This document shows, piece by piece, positions 48,294 through 57,777 of a stretch of 64,000 bases of DNA. The translations under genes were made by a program, and so were the position numbers. Positions within the stretch are counted from its first letter, which is position 1; every line of letters begins with the position of its first letter. Source of the DNA: Pedobacter cryoconitis (GTDB taxonomy: Bacteria; Bacteroidota; Bacteroidia; Sphingobacteriales; Sphingobacteriaceae); the NCBI RefSeq assembly GCF_014200595.1, contig NZ_JACHCG010000001.1, forward strand, positions 806,001 through 870,000. Reading direction: 5' to 3'. The notes below the pieces were generated by a model. That model saw nothing but the letters and a program-made list of their open reading frames with translations, was not told where the DNA came from and did not search any database.

Positions 48294-50774
48294 TTATTTA
48301 CTTTTACCCTCGTTTTTTTTCTTCTCTTCGTCCTTTTTCTTTTCCTCTTCTTTTTTCTTATCCTTTTCTTCCTGACGTTTCTTTCTTTTGAGTTCGCGTT
48401 CTTCTTTTCGGGTCAGCGGTACAGTTGCTGGTGTCAGCTGTTTTACAGGAGTTTCCGGAGTTTCGCTTTTTACTTCATCCTGCTTCTCCGCAGGTTTATC
48501 TCCCTCTACCGGTACAGCTACATGCAATGAATCTGTGGCTACACTATCAGTCTTAGTAGTATCTACTGCATAAACCGGGGTAGGGCAGTTATAGTTTCTG
48601 GTAATTGGTACCGTTGCTTTCGGGAATGGCCCATAAGTGTAACCTGTACTCTTATCATGGTAAACCTTTTCCATAAACTTGGCGAAAATAGGTAAAGCCG
48701 TGCGTGATCCTTCACCAGTTTCACCATTCTTAAAGTGAGCTGAACGTTCATCACAACCAACCCATACACCCGTTACCAGGTCTTTGGTAATTCCCATATA
48801 CCAGGCATCTACGTAATCTGAAGAGGTTCCTGTTTTACCACCAATCTGGTTATTTTCTTTCCAAAGGTCCCATTCCCATAACGCTCTTGAAGTTCCTCCT
48901 GGTTCTTCCATCCCGCCCCTGAACATATAAAGCATTAACCAGGCAATCTCCTCAGAAATTACTCTTTTGGTTTTAGCCACAAAATTTTCCAGTGAATTAC
49001 CATCCTGATCTGTGATTCTTTCTACTAAAATCGGATCTGTTCTTACCCCTTTATTCAGAAATGTCCCATAAGCTCTCACCATTTCAAATACAGAAACATC
49101 ATTAGGGCCTAAACTTACAGAAGGCACAGACTCCAGATGACTGTCAATACCGCACTCATGTGCCCATTTAACTACGTTTTCCCAGCCTACTTTTTCTGTT
49201 ACCTGCGCAGTAATCGTATTGATTGAACGGCCCATTGCAGCGCGCAGAGAGGTTTCACGGTAACTATTCTGCCAGTTCGCATTTCTAGGTTCCCAATATT
49301 CTGTTTTACCTTTTTCTTCGTATTTGATTTTAACCGGCTTGTCAATGAAAGTATCGCAAGGGCTCATACCGCTTTCAAAAGCAGCCAGGTAAGCAAATGG
49401 TTTAAAAGTTGAACCCGCCTGACGCTTAGACTGGTTCACGTGGTCATACTTAAAGAACTTATGATCTAAACCACCTACCCATACTTTAATCTTACCATTG
49501 AAAGGATCTAAAGTCATCATCCCGGTATTCATGATTTTACCATAGTAACGGATAGAATCCATTGTCGAGAAAAGCGTATCACGGTCACCTTTATAGGTGA
49601 AAATTTTCATCTTTTTCTTCTTATTGAAATAAGCAGTTACCGAATCGGGATTGTTTGGATATTTTTTCTCCAGCATCGCATAAATCGGAAGGTTCTTCAT
49701 TGCACGGCCAGGGTAATCCACTTTTTTCTTTTCTGAATCCTGCCATGGATCTTCTTTTCCCCAAACACTGTAAAACCTGCGCTGAACAACTTTCATTTGT
49801 TCTGCTACAGCTTCCTCTGCGTATTTTTGAAGTTTAGAGTCGATGGTAGTATATATCTTAAGACCATCTTCATAAAGATCATAACCATTTTTATCACACC
49901 AGGCTTCCAGATATTTCGCTACTGCGGCTCTCAGGTATGAATCACCGTCACTGCCTTCGTCTTCTCTGCCTTCTTTAAGTTTAACCGGTGTGTTTTTATA
50001 TTGTGTAAGTTCAGCAGCAGTGATATAGCCGTACTTATTCATTTGTGATAAAGAAACGTTTCTTCTTTCCAACGCTCTTTCAGGGTTTCTGATAGGGTTA
50101 TAAGTAGTCGTTCCTTTCAGCATACCCACTAACATAGCAGATTCAGGTACGCTCAGCGAATCAGTTTGTTTATCAAAATAAACTCTCGCTGCTGTTTTAA
50201 TCCCGTAAGCATTGTTCCCGAATGAAACTGTATTCAGGTACATGGTAATAATTTCATTCTTAGAATAGTTGCCTTCCAGCTTTACAGCTGTCATCCATTC
50301 TTTTAATTTAGAAACTATAGTTCTGATGACCGGGATATGCTTGATAAAGCCTTGTGACTTATTATATCTGGTGCGGTACATGTTTTTTGCCAGCTGCTGG
50401 GTGATCGTACTTGCACCTCTTTTATCGCCCGTGGCTGTAGAAAGTCCGCTTGATAATAAAGACCTGAAATCAATCCCCATATGTTTGTAGAAACGGACAT
50501 CCTCTGTTGCTACCAGTGCATTGATTACGCTTGGTGAGATCTGTTTGAAAATAACAGGCGTACGGTTCTCTTTGTAATATCGCCCTATTAACTTCCCGTC
50601 TGAAGTGTAAAGCTCCGAACCTACACTTTGCGTAGGTAATTTGATATCCTTGTAAGAAGGAGAGTAGCCAAACAGCCACAGGAAATTCAATTGAAGTGCA
50701 CAGAAGAAAATGATGATACAGAAAATAAATACGGAGAAATAACGCAGGTATTTATTATGGATCTCTTTAAACAT
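48294..50774 (-). CDS. Class A penicillin-binding protein (PBP1A)
   Basis: An 826-residue bifunctional peptidoglycan synthase anchored by one N-terminal helix (about 10-35). The glycosyltransferase 51 domain has the catalytic Glu in ATEDVRFYKHMGID (about 90-103), the STITQQLAKN motif and RRNVSLSQM. The transpeptidase has GSTFKPF (Ser nucleophile, about 459), SIN (GRSINTI) and KTGTSSDY. The end is an unusual run of about 60 Lys/Glu-rich residues (KEERELKRKKRQEEKDKKKE and more), unstructured and highly charged. Single gene. Confidence 0.95.
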   Translation of the reverse strand: MFKEIHNKYLRYFSVFIFCIIIFFCALQLNFLWLFGYSPSYKDIKLPTQSVGSELYTSDGKLIGRYYKENRTPVIFKQISPSVINALVATEDVRFYKHMGIDFRSLLSSGLSTATGDKRGASTITQQLAKNMYRTRYNKSQGFIKHIPVIRTIVSKLKEWMTAVKLEGNYSKNEIITMYLNTVSFGNNAYGIKTAARVYFDKQTDSLSVPESAMLVGMLKGTTTYNPIRNPERALERRNVSLSQMNKYGYITAAELTQYKNTPVKLKEGREDEGSDGDSYLRAAVAKYLEAWCDKNGYDLYEDGLKIYTTIDSKLQKYAEEAVAEQMKVVQRRFYSVWGKEDPWQDSEKKKVDYPGRAMKNLPIYAMLEKKYPNNPDSVTAYFNKKKKMKIFTYKGDRDTLFSTMDSIRYYGKIMNTGMMTLDPFNGKIKVWVGGLDHKFFKYDHVNQSKRQAGSTFKPFAYLAAFESGMSPCDTFIDKPVKIKYEEKGKTEYWEPRNANWQNSYRETSLRAAMGRSINTITAQVTEKVGWENVVKWAHECGIDSHLESVPSVSLGPNDVSVFEMVRAYGTFLNKGVRTDPILVERITDQDGNSLENFVAKTKRVISEEIAWLMLYMFRGGMEEPGGTSRALWEWDLWKENNQIGGKTGTSSDYVDAWYMGITKDLVTGVWVGCDERSAHFKNGETGEGSRTALPIFAKFMEKVYHDKSTGYTYGPFPKATVPITRNYNCPTPVYAVDTTKTDSVATDSLHVAVPVEGDKPAEKQDEVKSETPETPVKQLTPATVPLTRKEERELKRKKRQEEKDKKKEEEKKKDEEKKKNEGKSK

Positions 50775-51029
50775 ATAGTATGGTCAAAAAATTAGTAAAA
50801 CAGTGTAAGCTTGCTGAGCCTATATCCAAATCAAACCATTAAACGAAAGGGTTGGATTCTTAAGTATATATACTGGAAATATAGCTCAATTTAGAAGGCA
50901 AAGAAAGACAATTTAAACCAAATTCAGAATTTTATAAACAAGAAATAGGCGCAGGTAGTATTTGATATGGCTTGATTTTTGGTAAATTCAAATCCCGTCT
51001 GTTCAGACGTAGTTTAAATCATACAATCC

Positions 51030-51911
51030 ATGAGTAAAGAAACCAACCGCTTTTTAGCACCCGCAGGTCAAAAGATAAAGTTAAAAGACTATAGTACACA
51101 TTATAATGGAGATCTGGGTAAAAAAGTCGGGAAGGCAACACTCGCATCTATAAAGGAAAAATTAAGTAATCATCAGGAAACATTATATGCTGAAAACTCC
51201 CATTCGGTACTGATTATTTTTCAGGCAATGGATGCCGCAGGCAAGGATAGTGCAATTTCGCATGTGATGTCTGGTTTAAATCCACAGGGTTGCCAGGTAT
51301 TTAGTTTTAAAACCCCCAATTCCAATGAGTATGCGCATGATTTTTTATGGCGACACTATCTTGCGCTGCCCCAAAGAGGAAGAATTGGTATCCATAACCG
51401 GTCACATTACGAAAATGTACTCGTTTGTAAGGTTCATCCTGAGTATATATTAAATGAAAGGATTCCGGGATATGATGATGTTAAAAAAGTGGATAAGAAT
51501 TTTTGGAAAGCCCGTTATGAAAGCATCCGTAATTTTGAGAAACAACTCACTGAAAATGGTACGGTAATTCTTAAATTTTTCCTTTACGTTTCGCAGGATG
51601 AACAAAAAGTTCGTTTTCTGGATAGAATCAATGATCCTTCAAAAAACTGGAAATTCTCGTCCGCAGATATTGCTGAAAGAGCACTCTGGAAAGATTATAT
51701 GCTGGCTTACGAAGAAGCGATTACAGAAACATCGACTAAAAATGCACCCTGGTATATTATTCCTGCTGATAAAAAATGGTTTGCCCGTTTGACCATCAGC
51801 CAGATACTGGAAGAAACTTTTAAAGGAATGAAACTTAAATATCCTGTATTACCAGTTGAAGAAATGGAGAAATTAGAAGGATACAAGAAAAATTTAATGG
51901 GAGAAGATTAA
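51030..51911 (+). CDS. ppk2: PPK2-family polyphosphate kinase
   Basis: A 293-residue enzyme transferring phosphate between polyphosphate and nucleoside mono- or diphosphates. Walker A-like MDAAGKDSAI (residues 67-76), the HDFLWRHYLALPQRGRIGIHNRSHYENVL lid region (given in part, about 104-131) and late RFLDRINDPSKNWKFS are class hallmarks. Class III-type length suggests it could use both AMP and ADP, but that is an inference. Stands alone upstream of the B12 riboswitch. Confidence 0.9.
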   Translation: MSKETNRFLAPAGQKIKLKDYSTHYNGDLGKKVGKATLASIKEKLSNHQETLYAENSHSVLIIFQAMDAAGKDSAISHVMSGLNPQGCQVFSFKTPNSNEYAHDFLWRHYLALPQRGRIGIHNRSHYENVLVCKVHPEYILNERIPGYDDVKKVDKNFWKARYESIRNFEKQLTENGTVILKFFLYVSQDEQKVRFLDRINDPSKNWKFSSADIAERALWKDYMLAYEEAITETSTKNAPWYIIPADKKWFARLTISQILEETFKGMKLKYPVLPVEEMEKLEGYKKNLMGED

Positions 51912-51962
51912 GAAAGTATTCACAATTAAACAGTTTCTTTAATTCTATGTCGCTTATTTTAA

Positions 51963-51970
51963 TAACTTTG
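51963..51970 (+). promoter_or_regulatory. -7 promoter box of the B12-riboswitch transcript
   Basis: TAACTTTG fits TAnnTTTG and lies about 7-10 bases before the start of the riboswitch. No clear -33 element. Confidence 0.5.
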
Positions 51971-51976
51971 CGTCGC

Positions 51977-52140
51977 TTTTGGTTCCTGATCTTACCGATC
52001 AGGATTAAAAGGGAATATGGTGTAAATCCATAACTGTCCCGCAGCTGTAAGCTCCTTAACGGAATTCGTATCCAGCCACTCATGTTTAATATGGGGAAGG
52101 CATGAATCTCCGGGAGTAAGTCAGAAGACCTGCCTCTAGC
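51977..52140 (+). ncRNA. Cobalamin (adenosylcobalamin) riboswitch
   Basis: Aptamer elements in order: a 5' hairpin CCTGATC/GATCAGG (51985-52003), GGGAAT then GGTGTAAATCC (core), CGCAGCTGTAA (P5/L5 region), the P6-like hairpin around 52080-52110, and the B12 box AGTCAGAAGACCTGCC (52119-52134). Binding of adenosylcobalamin normally shuts off the downstream receptor. The 335 bp between the PPK2 stop and the receptor start is largely this element. Confidence 0.95.
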
Positions 52141-52190
52141 GTTATAATTTCATAGCTTTCGGGGATTGAAGCTAGGGGTGAGTGCTTTTT
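52133..52190 (+). promoter_or_regulatory. Switching expression platform of the riboswitch
   Basis: Two mutually exclusive hairpins share bases: CCTCTAGC (52133-52140) with GCTAGGGG (52171-52178), and TAGCTT (52153-52158) with AAGCTA (52169-52174). A T run (52186-52190) follows 8 nt after the first. Competition between them would gate termination or access to the receptor's ribosome site. Confidence 0.6.
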
Positions 52191-52246
52191 ATTGACGTAA
52201 TCATTTCCTTAATCTGCTGTTTGCTGTGGGTAACCCTCACAACAAA

Positions 52247-54286
52247 ATGACTAAAAGAAAATTTGCCTTAGATGGCATCTGTAATTCTTTTTTCGGCTTT
52301 TCTGCTATAGTATGGCTTGGGGTTTTTGTGCCTTATAATTCTTCAGCGCAAACCGACTCTGTTAAAAAGGCAAATGAGCTGAAAGAAGTTTCTATCCGTG
52401 CTATAAAGCTCAGCAAACGCCAGCTTTCTGCTTCCCCGTTACAAATTTTATCCGGCAAAGATCTCGAAAGATTAAACAGCTTATCGGTTGCAGATGCAAT
52501 CCGGTTTTTCTCAGGTGTACAATTGAAAGATTACGGAGGGATAGGAGGCTTAAAGACGATTAACGTCAGAAGTATGGGCACTAACCACACTGCCGTATTT
52601 TATGATGGGGTACAATTAGGAAACGCACAAAACGGACAAGTCGATCTGGGCAAGTTCTCCTTAGATAATATCGAAGAAATAGAACTTTATAATGGGCAAA
52701 AGAGCACCATTTTTCAGTCTGCAAGAGGTTTTGCCTCCGGAAGTTCTCTATACCTGAATGCCAAACAACCTGAATTCGAAAATGGACAGACCGATCATCT
52801 CAAAGCTGCTGTTAAAGGAGGCTCATTTGGGCTGATTAATCCAAGTGTGTTGTGGCAGCATAAAATCAGTGATGCAGTTTCAGCCTCTTTTAACACAGAA
52901 TATAAAAATGCTAACGGCCGTTATAAGTTCAGGTATACTAATGGGGTTTATGACAGCACATTTGTGAGAAAGAATGCTGATATCGAAACGATGCGGGTTG
53001 AGGCCGGCTTAAATGGTAAATTAAAAGACAGTAGTGTCTGGGCAGCCAAAGTGTATTACTATAAAGATCATCAGGGGTTGCCTGGCGCAATCGTTAGCAA
53101 TAAGTATGACTTCACTCAGCGCTTATGGAATGAGAACTTTTTTGTTCAATCCAGCTACAAAAAAGAAGCAGGACGATACAATCTGATGGCCTCAGCAAAA
53201 TACGCCAGGGATTATGTGCGCTATCTGGATCCTGATTTTGTGAAAGATGATGGGTTTCTGGATAACAGATTCAAACAGCGTGAACTTTATTTATCACTCA
53301 CCAACCGCTATAAAATCAATTCATTCTGGGATGTAGTTTTATCTGGTGATTATCAGTATAACACGCTGGATGCAAATCTTGACTACTTTGCTTATCCTAC
53401 CAGAAATACCTTTTTGACGGCACTAGCTACTCAAATCCATTTTGAAAGAATAGATGTGCAGGCAAATTTGTTGAGGACTTACGTCAATGATAAAGTAAAG
53501 CAGTTTTTTTCTGCGGGAAATAAAAACGAGCTTACACCTACAGTCATGGTCTCGTGGCAGCCATTCGACAATCTGAAGGAATTCCGGGTGCGCAGTTTTT
53601 ACAAAAGCATTTTCCGTATGCCTACTTTTAACGATTTGTATTATACCTCTATTGGCAATACATTGCTCAAACCAGAGTATACGAAACAATATGATCTGGG
53701 ATTAACCTATATCAGGGCGTTTAAAGGACAGAAACTACAGCAAATATCAATTCAGACTGATGCCTATTACAATAAGGTGAAAGACAAAATTGTTGCTGTA
53801 CCAAGCGCAAACCTGTTCCGCTGGAGCATGCAAAACTTAGGAAAAGTAGAAATTAAAGGGTTGGATGTGAATATACAGACAGCCTGGAGCATCATAACAG
53901 ATCTCTCCTTGACCACAGGATTAACTTATACTTATCAACAGGCGCTAAACGTAACTGATAAGAACCTGAATTATAGAAATCAGATCGTATATACTCCTGT
54001 AAACAGCGGTTCCTTTATTTTGGGTGCAGACTGGAAAAATCTGGCTATGAATTATAGCTATATCTATGTTGGCCAGCGGTTTAATCAGGGAGCGAATAAT
54101 GTATATAATTATGTGCCAGCCTGGTATACGCATGATATTGCCTTTCATTATACTAAAGTATTAAAACATGATCGTTTTCGTATTTCTGCGGAAGTGAACA
54201 ACTTCCTGAATCAATATTACGATGTGATTGCCAATTTCCCGATGCCCGGCCGCTCATACCGTTTCACCTTAGCCTATTCTTATTAA
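52247..54286 (+). CDS. btuB: TonB-dependent vitamin B12 receptor (BtuB-like)
   Basis: A 679-residue outer-membrane receptor for cobalamin. ATG 52247 gives a clean signal peptide (ending SSAQ); the longer GTG start at 52226 lies in a small hairpin and is less likely. The TonB-box-like ELKEVSIRAI leads to a plug with GLKTINVRSMGTNHTAVFYDG and IEEIELYNGQKS. The barrel ends in RSYRFTLAYSY with a terminal aromatic. B12 specificity is inferred from the riboswitch directly upstream and the BtuG-like lipoprotein downstream. There is no plug-preceding STN or regulatory domain. Confidence 0.9.
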   Translation: MTKRKFALDGICNSFFGFSAIVWLGVFVPYNSSAQTDSVKKANELKEVSIRAIKLSKRQLSASPLQILSGKDLERLNSLSVADAIRFFSGVQLKDYGGIGGLKTINVRSMGTNHTAVFYDGVQLGNAQNGQVDLGKFSLDNIEEIELYNGQKSTIFQSARGFASGSSLYLNAKQPEFENGQTDHLKAAVKGGSFGLINPSVLWQHKISDAVSASFNTEYKNANGRYKFRYTNGVYDSTFVRKNADIETMRVEAGLNGKLKDSSVWAAKVYYYKDHQGLPGAIVSNKYDFTQRLWNENFFVQSSYKKEAGRYNLMASAKYARDYVRYLDPDFVKDDGFLDNRFKQRELYLSLTNRYKINSFWDVVLSGDYQYNTLDANLDYFAYPTRNTFLTALATQIHFERIDVQANLLRTYVNDKVKQFFSAGNKNELTPTVMVSWQPFDNLKEFRVRSFYKSIFRMPTFNDLYYTSIGNTLLKPEYTKQYDLGLTYIRAFKGQKLQQISIQTDAYYNKVKDKIVAVPSANLFRWSMQNLGKVEIKGLDVNIQTAWSIITDLSLTTGLTYTYQQALNVTDKNLNYRNQIVYTPVNSGSFILGADWKNLAMNYSYIYVGQRFNQGANNVYNYVPAWYTHDIAFHYTKVLKHDRFRISAEVNNFLNQYYDVIANFPMPGRSYRFTLAYSY

Positions 54287-54309
54287 AATATAACCTTAAA
54301 TAATCAAAC

Positions 54310-55446
54310 ATGAAAAAACAGCTCCTTTATCGTTTATCGCTGGCCGTTATGGTGTCAGCATCCCTGTTTTCGTGCAGGAAGGATCCTCAGCCAGCTCCTG
54401 AACAAGTCGAAATACTGGAACCAACACCATCGGGCCCTGTAAAAGGCCTTTACCTGCTCAATGAAGGTAATATGAATATGAATAAAGCCTCATTGGATTA
54501 TCTGGATTTAGCAACTGGTGTATATCGCCGGAATATCTATAATCAAGCCAACCCTGAAATCGTTAAAGGATTGGGTGATGTGGGTAATGATATTGGCGTA
54601 TATGGTTCTAAAGTATATGTAGTTGTAAATCTGTCTAATAAAATAGAGGTTTTAAATGCTAAAACAGGCAAAAAACTCGGTCAGATTCCTTTTGCCAATT
54701 GCAGATATATCACTTTCTATAAGGGTAAGGCTTATGCAAGTGCTTATTTAGGTACTTTGGGTGACCCTACAGCTGGTAATGGTGTTGTTATAGAGATAGA
54801 TACGGCAACGCTTACCGAAAAAAGACGCGTTGAAGTTGGCCGTCAGCCAGAAGAACTGGCTGTAGTGAGAGGTAAATTATTTGTTGCTAATTCTGGTGGT
54901 TACAGTGCTAAGAATTATGAGAGAACTGTCTCTGTGATTGATTTGAATAGTTTTCAGGTAACGAATAAAATTGATGTGGCTATTAATCTTCATCGCCTGA
55001 AAGCTGATAAGTATGGTGATTTATATGTGAGTTCAAGAGGAGATTACATGAATATACCTTCTAAACTTTTCGTGATTGATACCCAGACTGAAAAGGTGAA
55101 AAAATCATTTGATATAGGAGTCAGTGAAATTGTAATAGATGATGATCTTGCTTATTACTATAGTACTGAATATAGTTATGAAACGGGTGAAAATAAAATT
55201 ACCTATGGAATGATTGATGTGAAAACAGAGACTCCATTAAGCAAGAGCTTCATTACCGATGGTACAAATGAAAAAATAACAATTCCTTATGGAATTGCGG
55301 TTAACCCGATTACTAAAGATGTATTTGTAACTGACGCGAAGGATTATGTTTCTCCTGGTACTTTATATTGCTTTACACCTGCGGGCATCAAGAAACTTGA
55401 AGTCACCACAGGTGATATTCCTGCACATTTTGCTTTTGTTTATTAA
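54310..55446 (+). CDS. btuG: BtuG-like beta-propeller surface lipoprotein
   Basis: A 378-residue lipoprotein with lipobox SLFSC (Cys about residue 22). The body is a YncE-like repeat of strands (VYVVVNLSNKIEVLNAKTGKKLG, VRGKLFVANSGG, VSVIDLNSFQVTNKIDVA; each given in part) consistent with a seven-blade propeller. In Bacteroides, BtuG of this build sits on the BtuB receptor and captures B12 with extreme affinity. Position right after the receptor and under the riboswitch supports the same role. Confidence 0.78.
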   Translation: MKKQLLYRLSLAVMVSASLFSCRKDPQPAPEQVEILEPTPSGPVKGLYLLNEGNMNMNKASLDYLDLATGVYRRNIYNQANPEIVKGLGDVGNDIGVYGSKVYVVVNLSNKIEVLNAKTGKKLGQIPFANCRYITFYKGKAYASAYLGTLGDPTAGNGVVIEIDTATLTEKRRVEVGRQPEELAVVRGKLFVANSGGYSAKNYERTVSVIDLNSFQVTNKIDVAINLHRLKADKYGDLYVSSRGDYMNIPSKLFVIDTQTEKVKKSFDIGVSEIVIDDDLAYYYSTEYSYETGENKITYGMIDVKTETPLSKSFITDGTNEKITIPYGIAVNPITKDVFVTDAKDYVSPGTLYCFTPAGIKKLEVTTGDIPAHFAFVY

Positions 55447-55466
55447 CCAATCAACCAGATATAACT

Positions 55467-56372
55467 ATGAAAACAAATTTAAAACCCCTTTTAATCGCAC
55501 TGATGGGTGCTGCTGTATTTGCAGGATGTAAAAAAGACGGTAACAATGCTAACGGGATAACTCCTGGAAAAGAAGTCAATGCTGTAAATAGTAAGTTCAT
55601 TTCTAAGGTATACGAATACCTCCCTGCACCAGGACAATTTATTAACGAAAGTCTGGGCAGTTTAGCAGGCGCACAGCGCATTATTGGTGATGTTAGCCAG
55701 ACCGGTATGGTCTCACTTGGTGGCTATGGTGGTTATATCGTTTTTGGTTTTGATCATTCTGTGATCAACAGAGCAGGACATGATTTTACTATTTATGGTA
55801 ATCCTTTAGGCCCTGTATTGCAATGGTCGGAACCAGGAATCGTAATGGTCAGTCAGGATGTAAATGGCAATGGTTTGCCTGATGATGTATGGTATGAGGT
55901 TGCTGGTAGTGAATATACTTCACCAAGTACCATTAAAAACTATCAGATTACTTATACTAATCCAAAAGCTACTGCCGATGTAAATTGGACAGATAATCAA
56001 GGTAATTCAGGAAAAGTAGAAGTTAACCAGTTCCATAGACATAATTATTATCCGCTGTTTGCACCAAATCAAGAGACTCTTACGTTTAACGGGACATTAT
56101 TGAGATCTACATGGGGTATGGAAGGCAGCATTTATGTTAACCGTGCATTTACTTATGGATATGCTGATAGCTGGTCAACGGGTGATTATTATGAGCAGAA
56201 TATGTTTAACTCATTTGATATCGCATGGGCTGTAAATAGTGCTGGACAGCCGGCCAACCTTTCAAAAATAGATTTCATCAAGGTCTATACAGGTCAGAAT
56301 GAAAAAGGCAATACGATGTTAGGTGAAATTTCAACCGAAGTTAGAGGTGCCGTAGATTTAAATATTAACTAA
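55467..56372 (+). CDS. Surface lipoprotein of the B12 uptake locus
   Basis: A 301-residue lipoprotein with lipobox FAGC (Cys about residue 20) followed by KKDGNN. Distinctive phrases are VSLGGYGGYIVFGFDH, DFTIYGNPLGP, EPGIVMVSQDVNGNGLPDDVWYEVAGSEY and MEGSIYVNRAFTYGYADSW. These recur in cell-surface proteins of Bacteroidota cobalamin loci. The DVNGNGLPDD segment resembles a calcium-binding loop. It could be an accessory B12-binding or receptor-closing component; function not established. Confidence 0.65.
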   Translation: MKTNLKPLLIALMGAAVFAGCKKDGNNANGITPGKEVNAVNSKFISKVYEYLPAPGQFINESLGSLAGAQRIIGDVSQTGMVSLGGYGGYIVFGFDHSVINRAGHDFTIYGNPLGPVLQWSEPGIVMVSQDVNGNGLPDDVWYEVAGSEYTSPSTIKNYQITYTNPKATADVNWTDNQGNSGKVEVNQFHRHNYYPLFAPNQETLTFNGTLLRSTWGMEGSIYVNRAFTYGYADSWSTGDYYEQNMFNSFDIAWAVNSAGQPANLSKIDFIKVYTGQNEKGNTMLGEISTEVRGAVDLNIN

Positions 56373-56380
56373 TACAATCA

Positions 56381-57715
56381 ATGAATTTTAAAAAATCAAT
56401 ACCCTATTTGTTTGCCGGATTATCCATGCTGGCTATTGCTTCTTGTAAAAAAGATAATGAAAAAGAACTTTTACTTCAGCCGCAGACTACAGAATCTTTA
56501 AAAAATAATGGAAAGGATTCTATTACAGTTAGTGATACTTTGTTATTGCATCCAAAGCTTGCCAATACTAAAAATGCCATTTACAGCTGGACAGTGAATG
56601 GTGCACGTACCGGATCTGATTCTATATTTACTTTTAAAGCAGTAAATAAAGGAGATTTTAAGGTAAGTTTTAAGGCGGCGACTCCTGGTGGCGAAGTGAC
56701 CGTTGATTATCAGATCCATGTTTGGGATAAATATGAGAATGGTTTTTATATTGTGAATGAAGGCTGGTTCGGGCATGGAACAGGAACGGTAAGTTTTTAC
56801 CGTTACAATACCAATCAAATGGAGGATAGCATCTTTGTAAAAGAAAATCCAACAAAAGATTTGAACCCGGTATCTTCTACACTACAGTCTGGCGTTGTTT
56901 TTAAGAACAAATTCTACCTGGTTTCAAAGGTAGGGGGGCCGATGGTGGTTACGGATGAATACAGTATGAAAGAACTGGCACGTGTACCAAGTCAGGGTGG
57001 CAATGATTGGCGTTCATTTGTGGGTATTACTGATACTAAAGGACTTCTGAGCTCAGGTAAAGGCGTATTTCCGGTTGACTTAAATACATTGGCTATTGGC
57101 AGAACTATTGACGGTGTAGGTGGTCAGATTGGTGATATGATCAAACAAGGGGATTATATTTTTGTGCTTTCTTCAACGGATGGTGTAGTGATTCTGAATG
57201 CTGCTGACAATAAGGTAGTGAAAAAGATTGCTGGTGCTTCTGTTGGCTTTACCCGTACTATTGATGGCAATATCTGGGCTGCGGGAGGTACTAAACTATT
57301 TAAAATTAATGCTGCACTGGATGTAGAAGCGATTACAGTCCCTTTCACAGTTTTTGGTTCATGGGGTGCATGGCATCCTGGATCTATTACTGCTTCTACT
57401 AAAGAGAATGCAGTTTTTATTGCTAAAAATGGATCTTTTAGTGGTGGTTCAACGATCTATAAATATATTCCTGGAAGTGATACTTCTCTGCAAGCTCCAT
57501 TTTTAACGTTACCTACAGGTAAGATACTTTACGGTGCTGGTTTAAGCTATAATGCAAAATTGGATCAGTTATTGGTAAGTACTGTACAGTCAGGCTTCGG
57601 AGAAAACTTTAAAGTGAACAACCTATATTTCTATGATCCGATAACTGCTGCTATTAAAAAGACAGTTTCTTATAGTGGTTATTATTTCCCTTCGGTAATT
57701 GTAGCCCACCAATAA
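56381..57715 (+). CDS. DUF5074-like propeller lipoprotein of the B12 locus
   Basis: A 444-residue lipoprotein with lipobox IASC (Cys about residue 22). A PKD-like domain (about 40-115, SKTPNAIYSWTVNG-type text ending VDYQIHVWD) precedes a DUF5074/YncE-like propeller (about 120-440: NGFYIVNEGWFGHGTGTVSFY, GVVILNAADNKVVKKIAG, each given in part). It is the second propeller protein of the operon after the BtuG-like one, 8 bp after the previous gene, and ends at the terminator 57743-57777. Confidence 0.75.
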   Translation: MNFKKSIPYLFAGLSMLAIASCKKDNEKELLLQPQTTESLKNNGKDSITVSDTLLLHPKLANTKNAIYSWTVNGARTGSDSIFTFKAVNKGDFKVSFKAATPGGEVTVDYQIHVWDKYENGFYIVNEGWFGHGTGTVSFYRYNTNQMEDSIFVKENPTKDLNPVSSTLQSGVVFKNKFYLVSKVGGPMVVTDEYSMKELARVPSQGGNDWRSFVGITDTKGLLSSGKGVFPVDLNTLAIGRTIDGVGGQIGDMIKQGDYIFVLSSTDGVVILNAADNKVVKKIAGASVGFTRTIDGNIWAAGGTKLFKINAALDVEAITVPFTVFGSWGAWHPGSITASTKENAVFIAKNGSFSGGSTIYKYIPGSDTSLQAPFLTLPTGKILYGAGLSYNAKLDQLLVSTVQSGFGENFKVNNLYFYDPITAAIKKTVSYSGYYFPSVIVAHQ

Positions 57716-57742
57716 GCTATAAAATCTTGTGTGTGTGTTGTT

Positions 57743-57777
57743 ACCCCTTTTACCATAATGGTAAAGGGGGTTTTTTA
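57743..57777 (+). terminator. Terminator of the B12 operon
   Basis: CCCCTTTTACC (57744-57754) pairs with GGTAAAGGGGG around the loop ATAAT-like centre, then six T. The minus-strand neighbour stops inside it. Confidence 0.9.

Noticed and set aside
52226..52246. GTG start giving a 7-residue longer B12 receptor
   Set aside because: The GTG lies in a small hairpin, and the ATG at 52247 directly opens a normal signal peptide.
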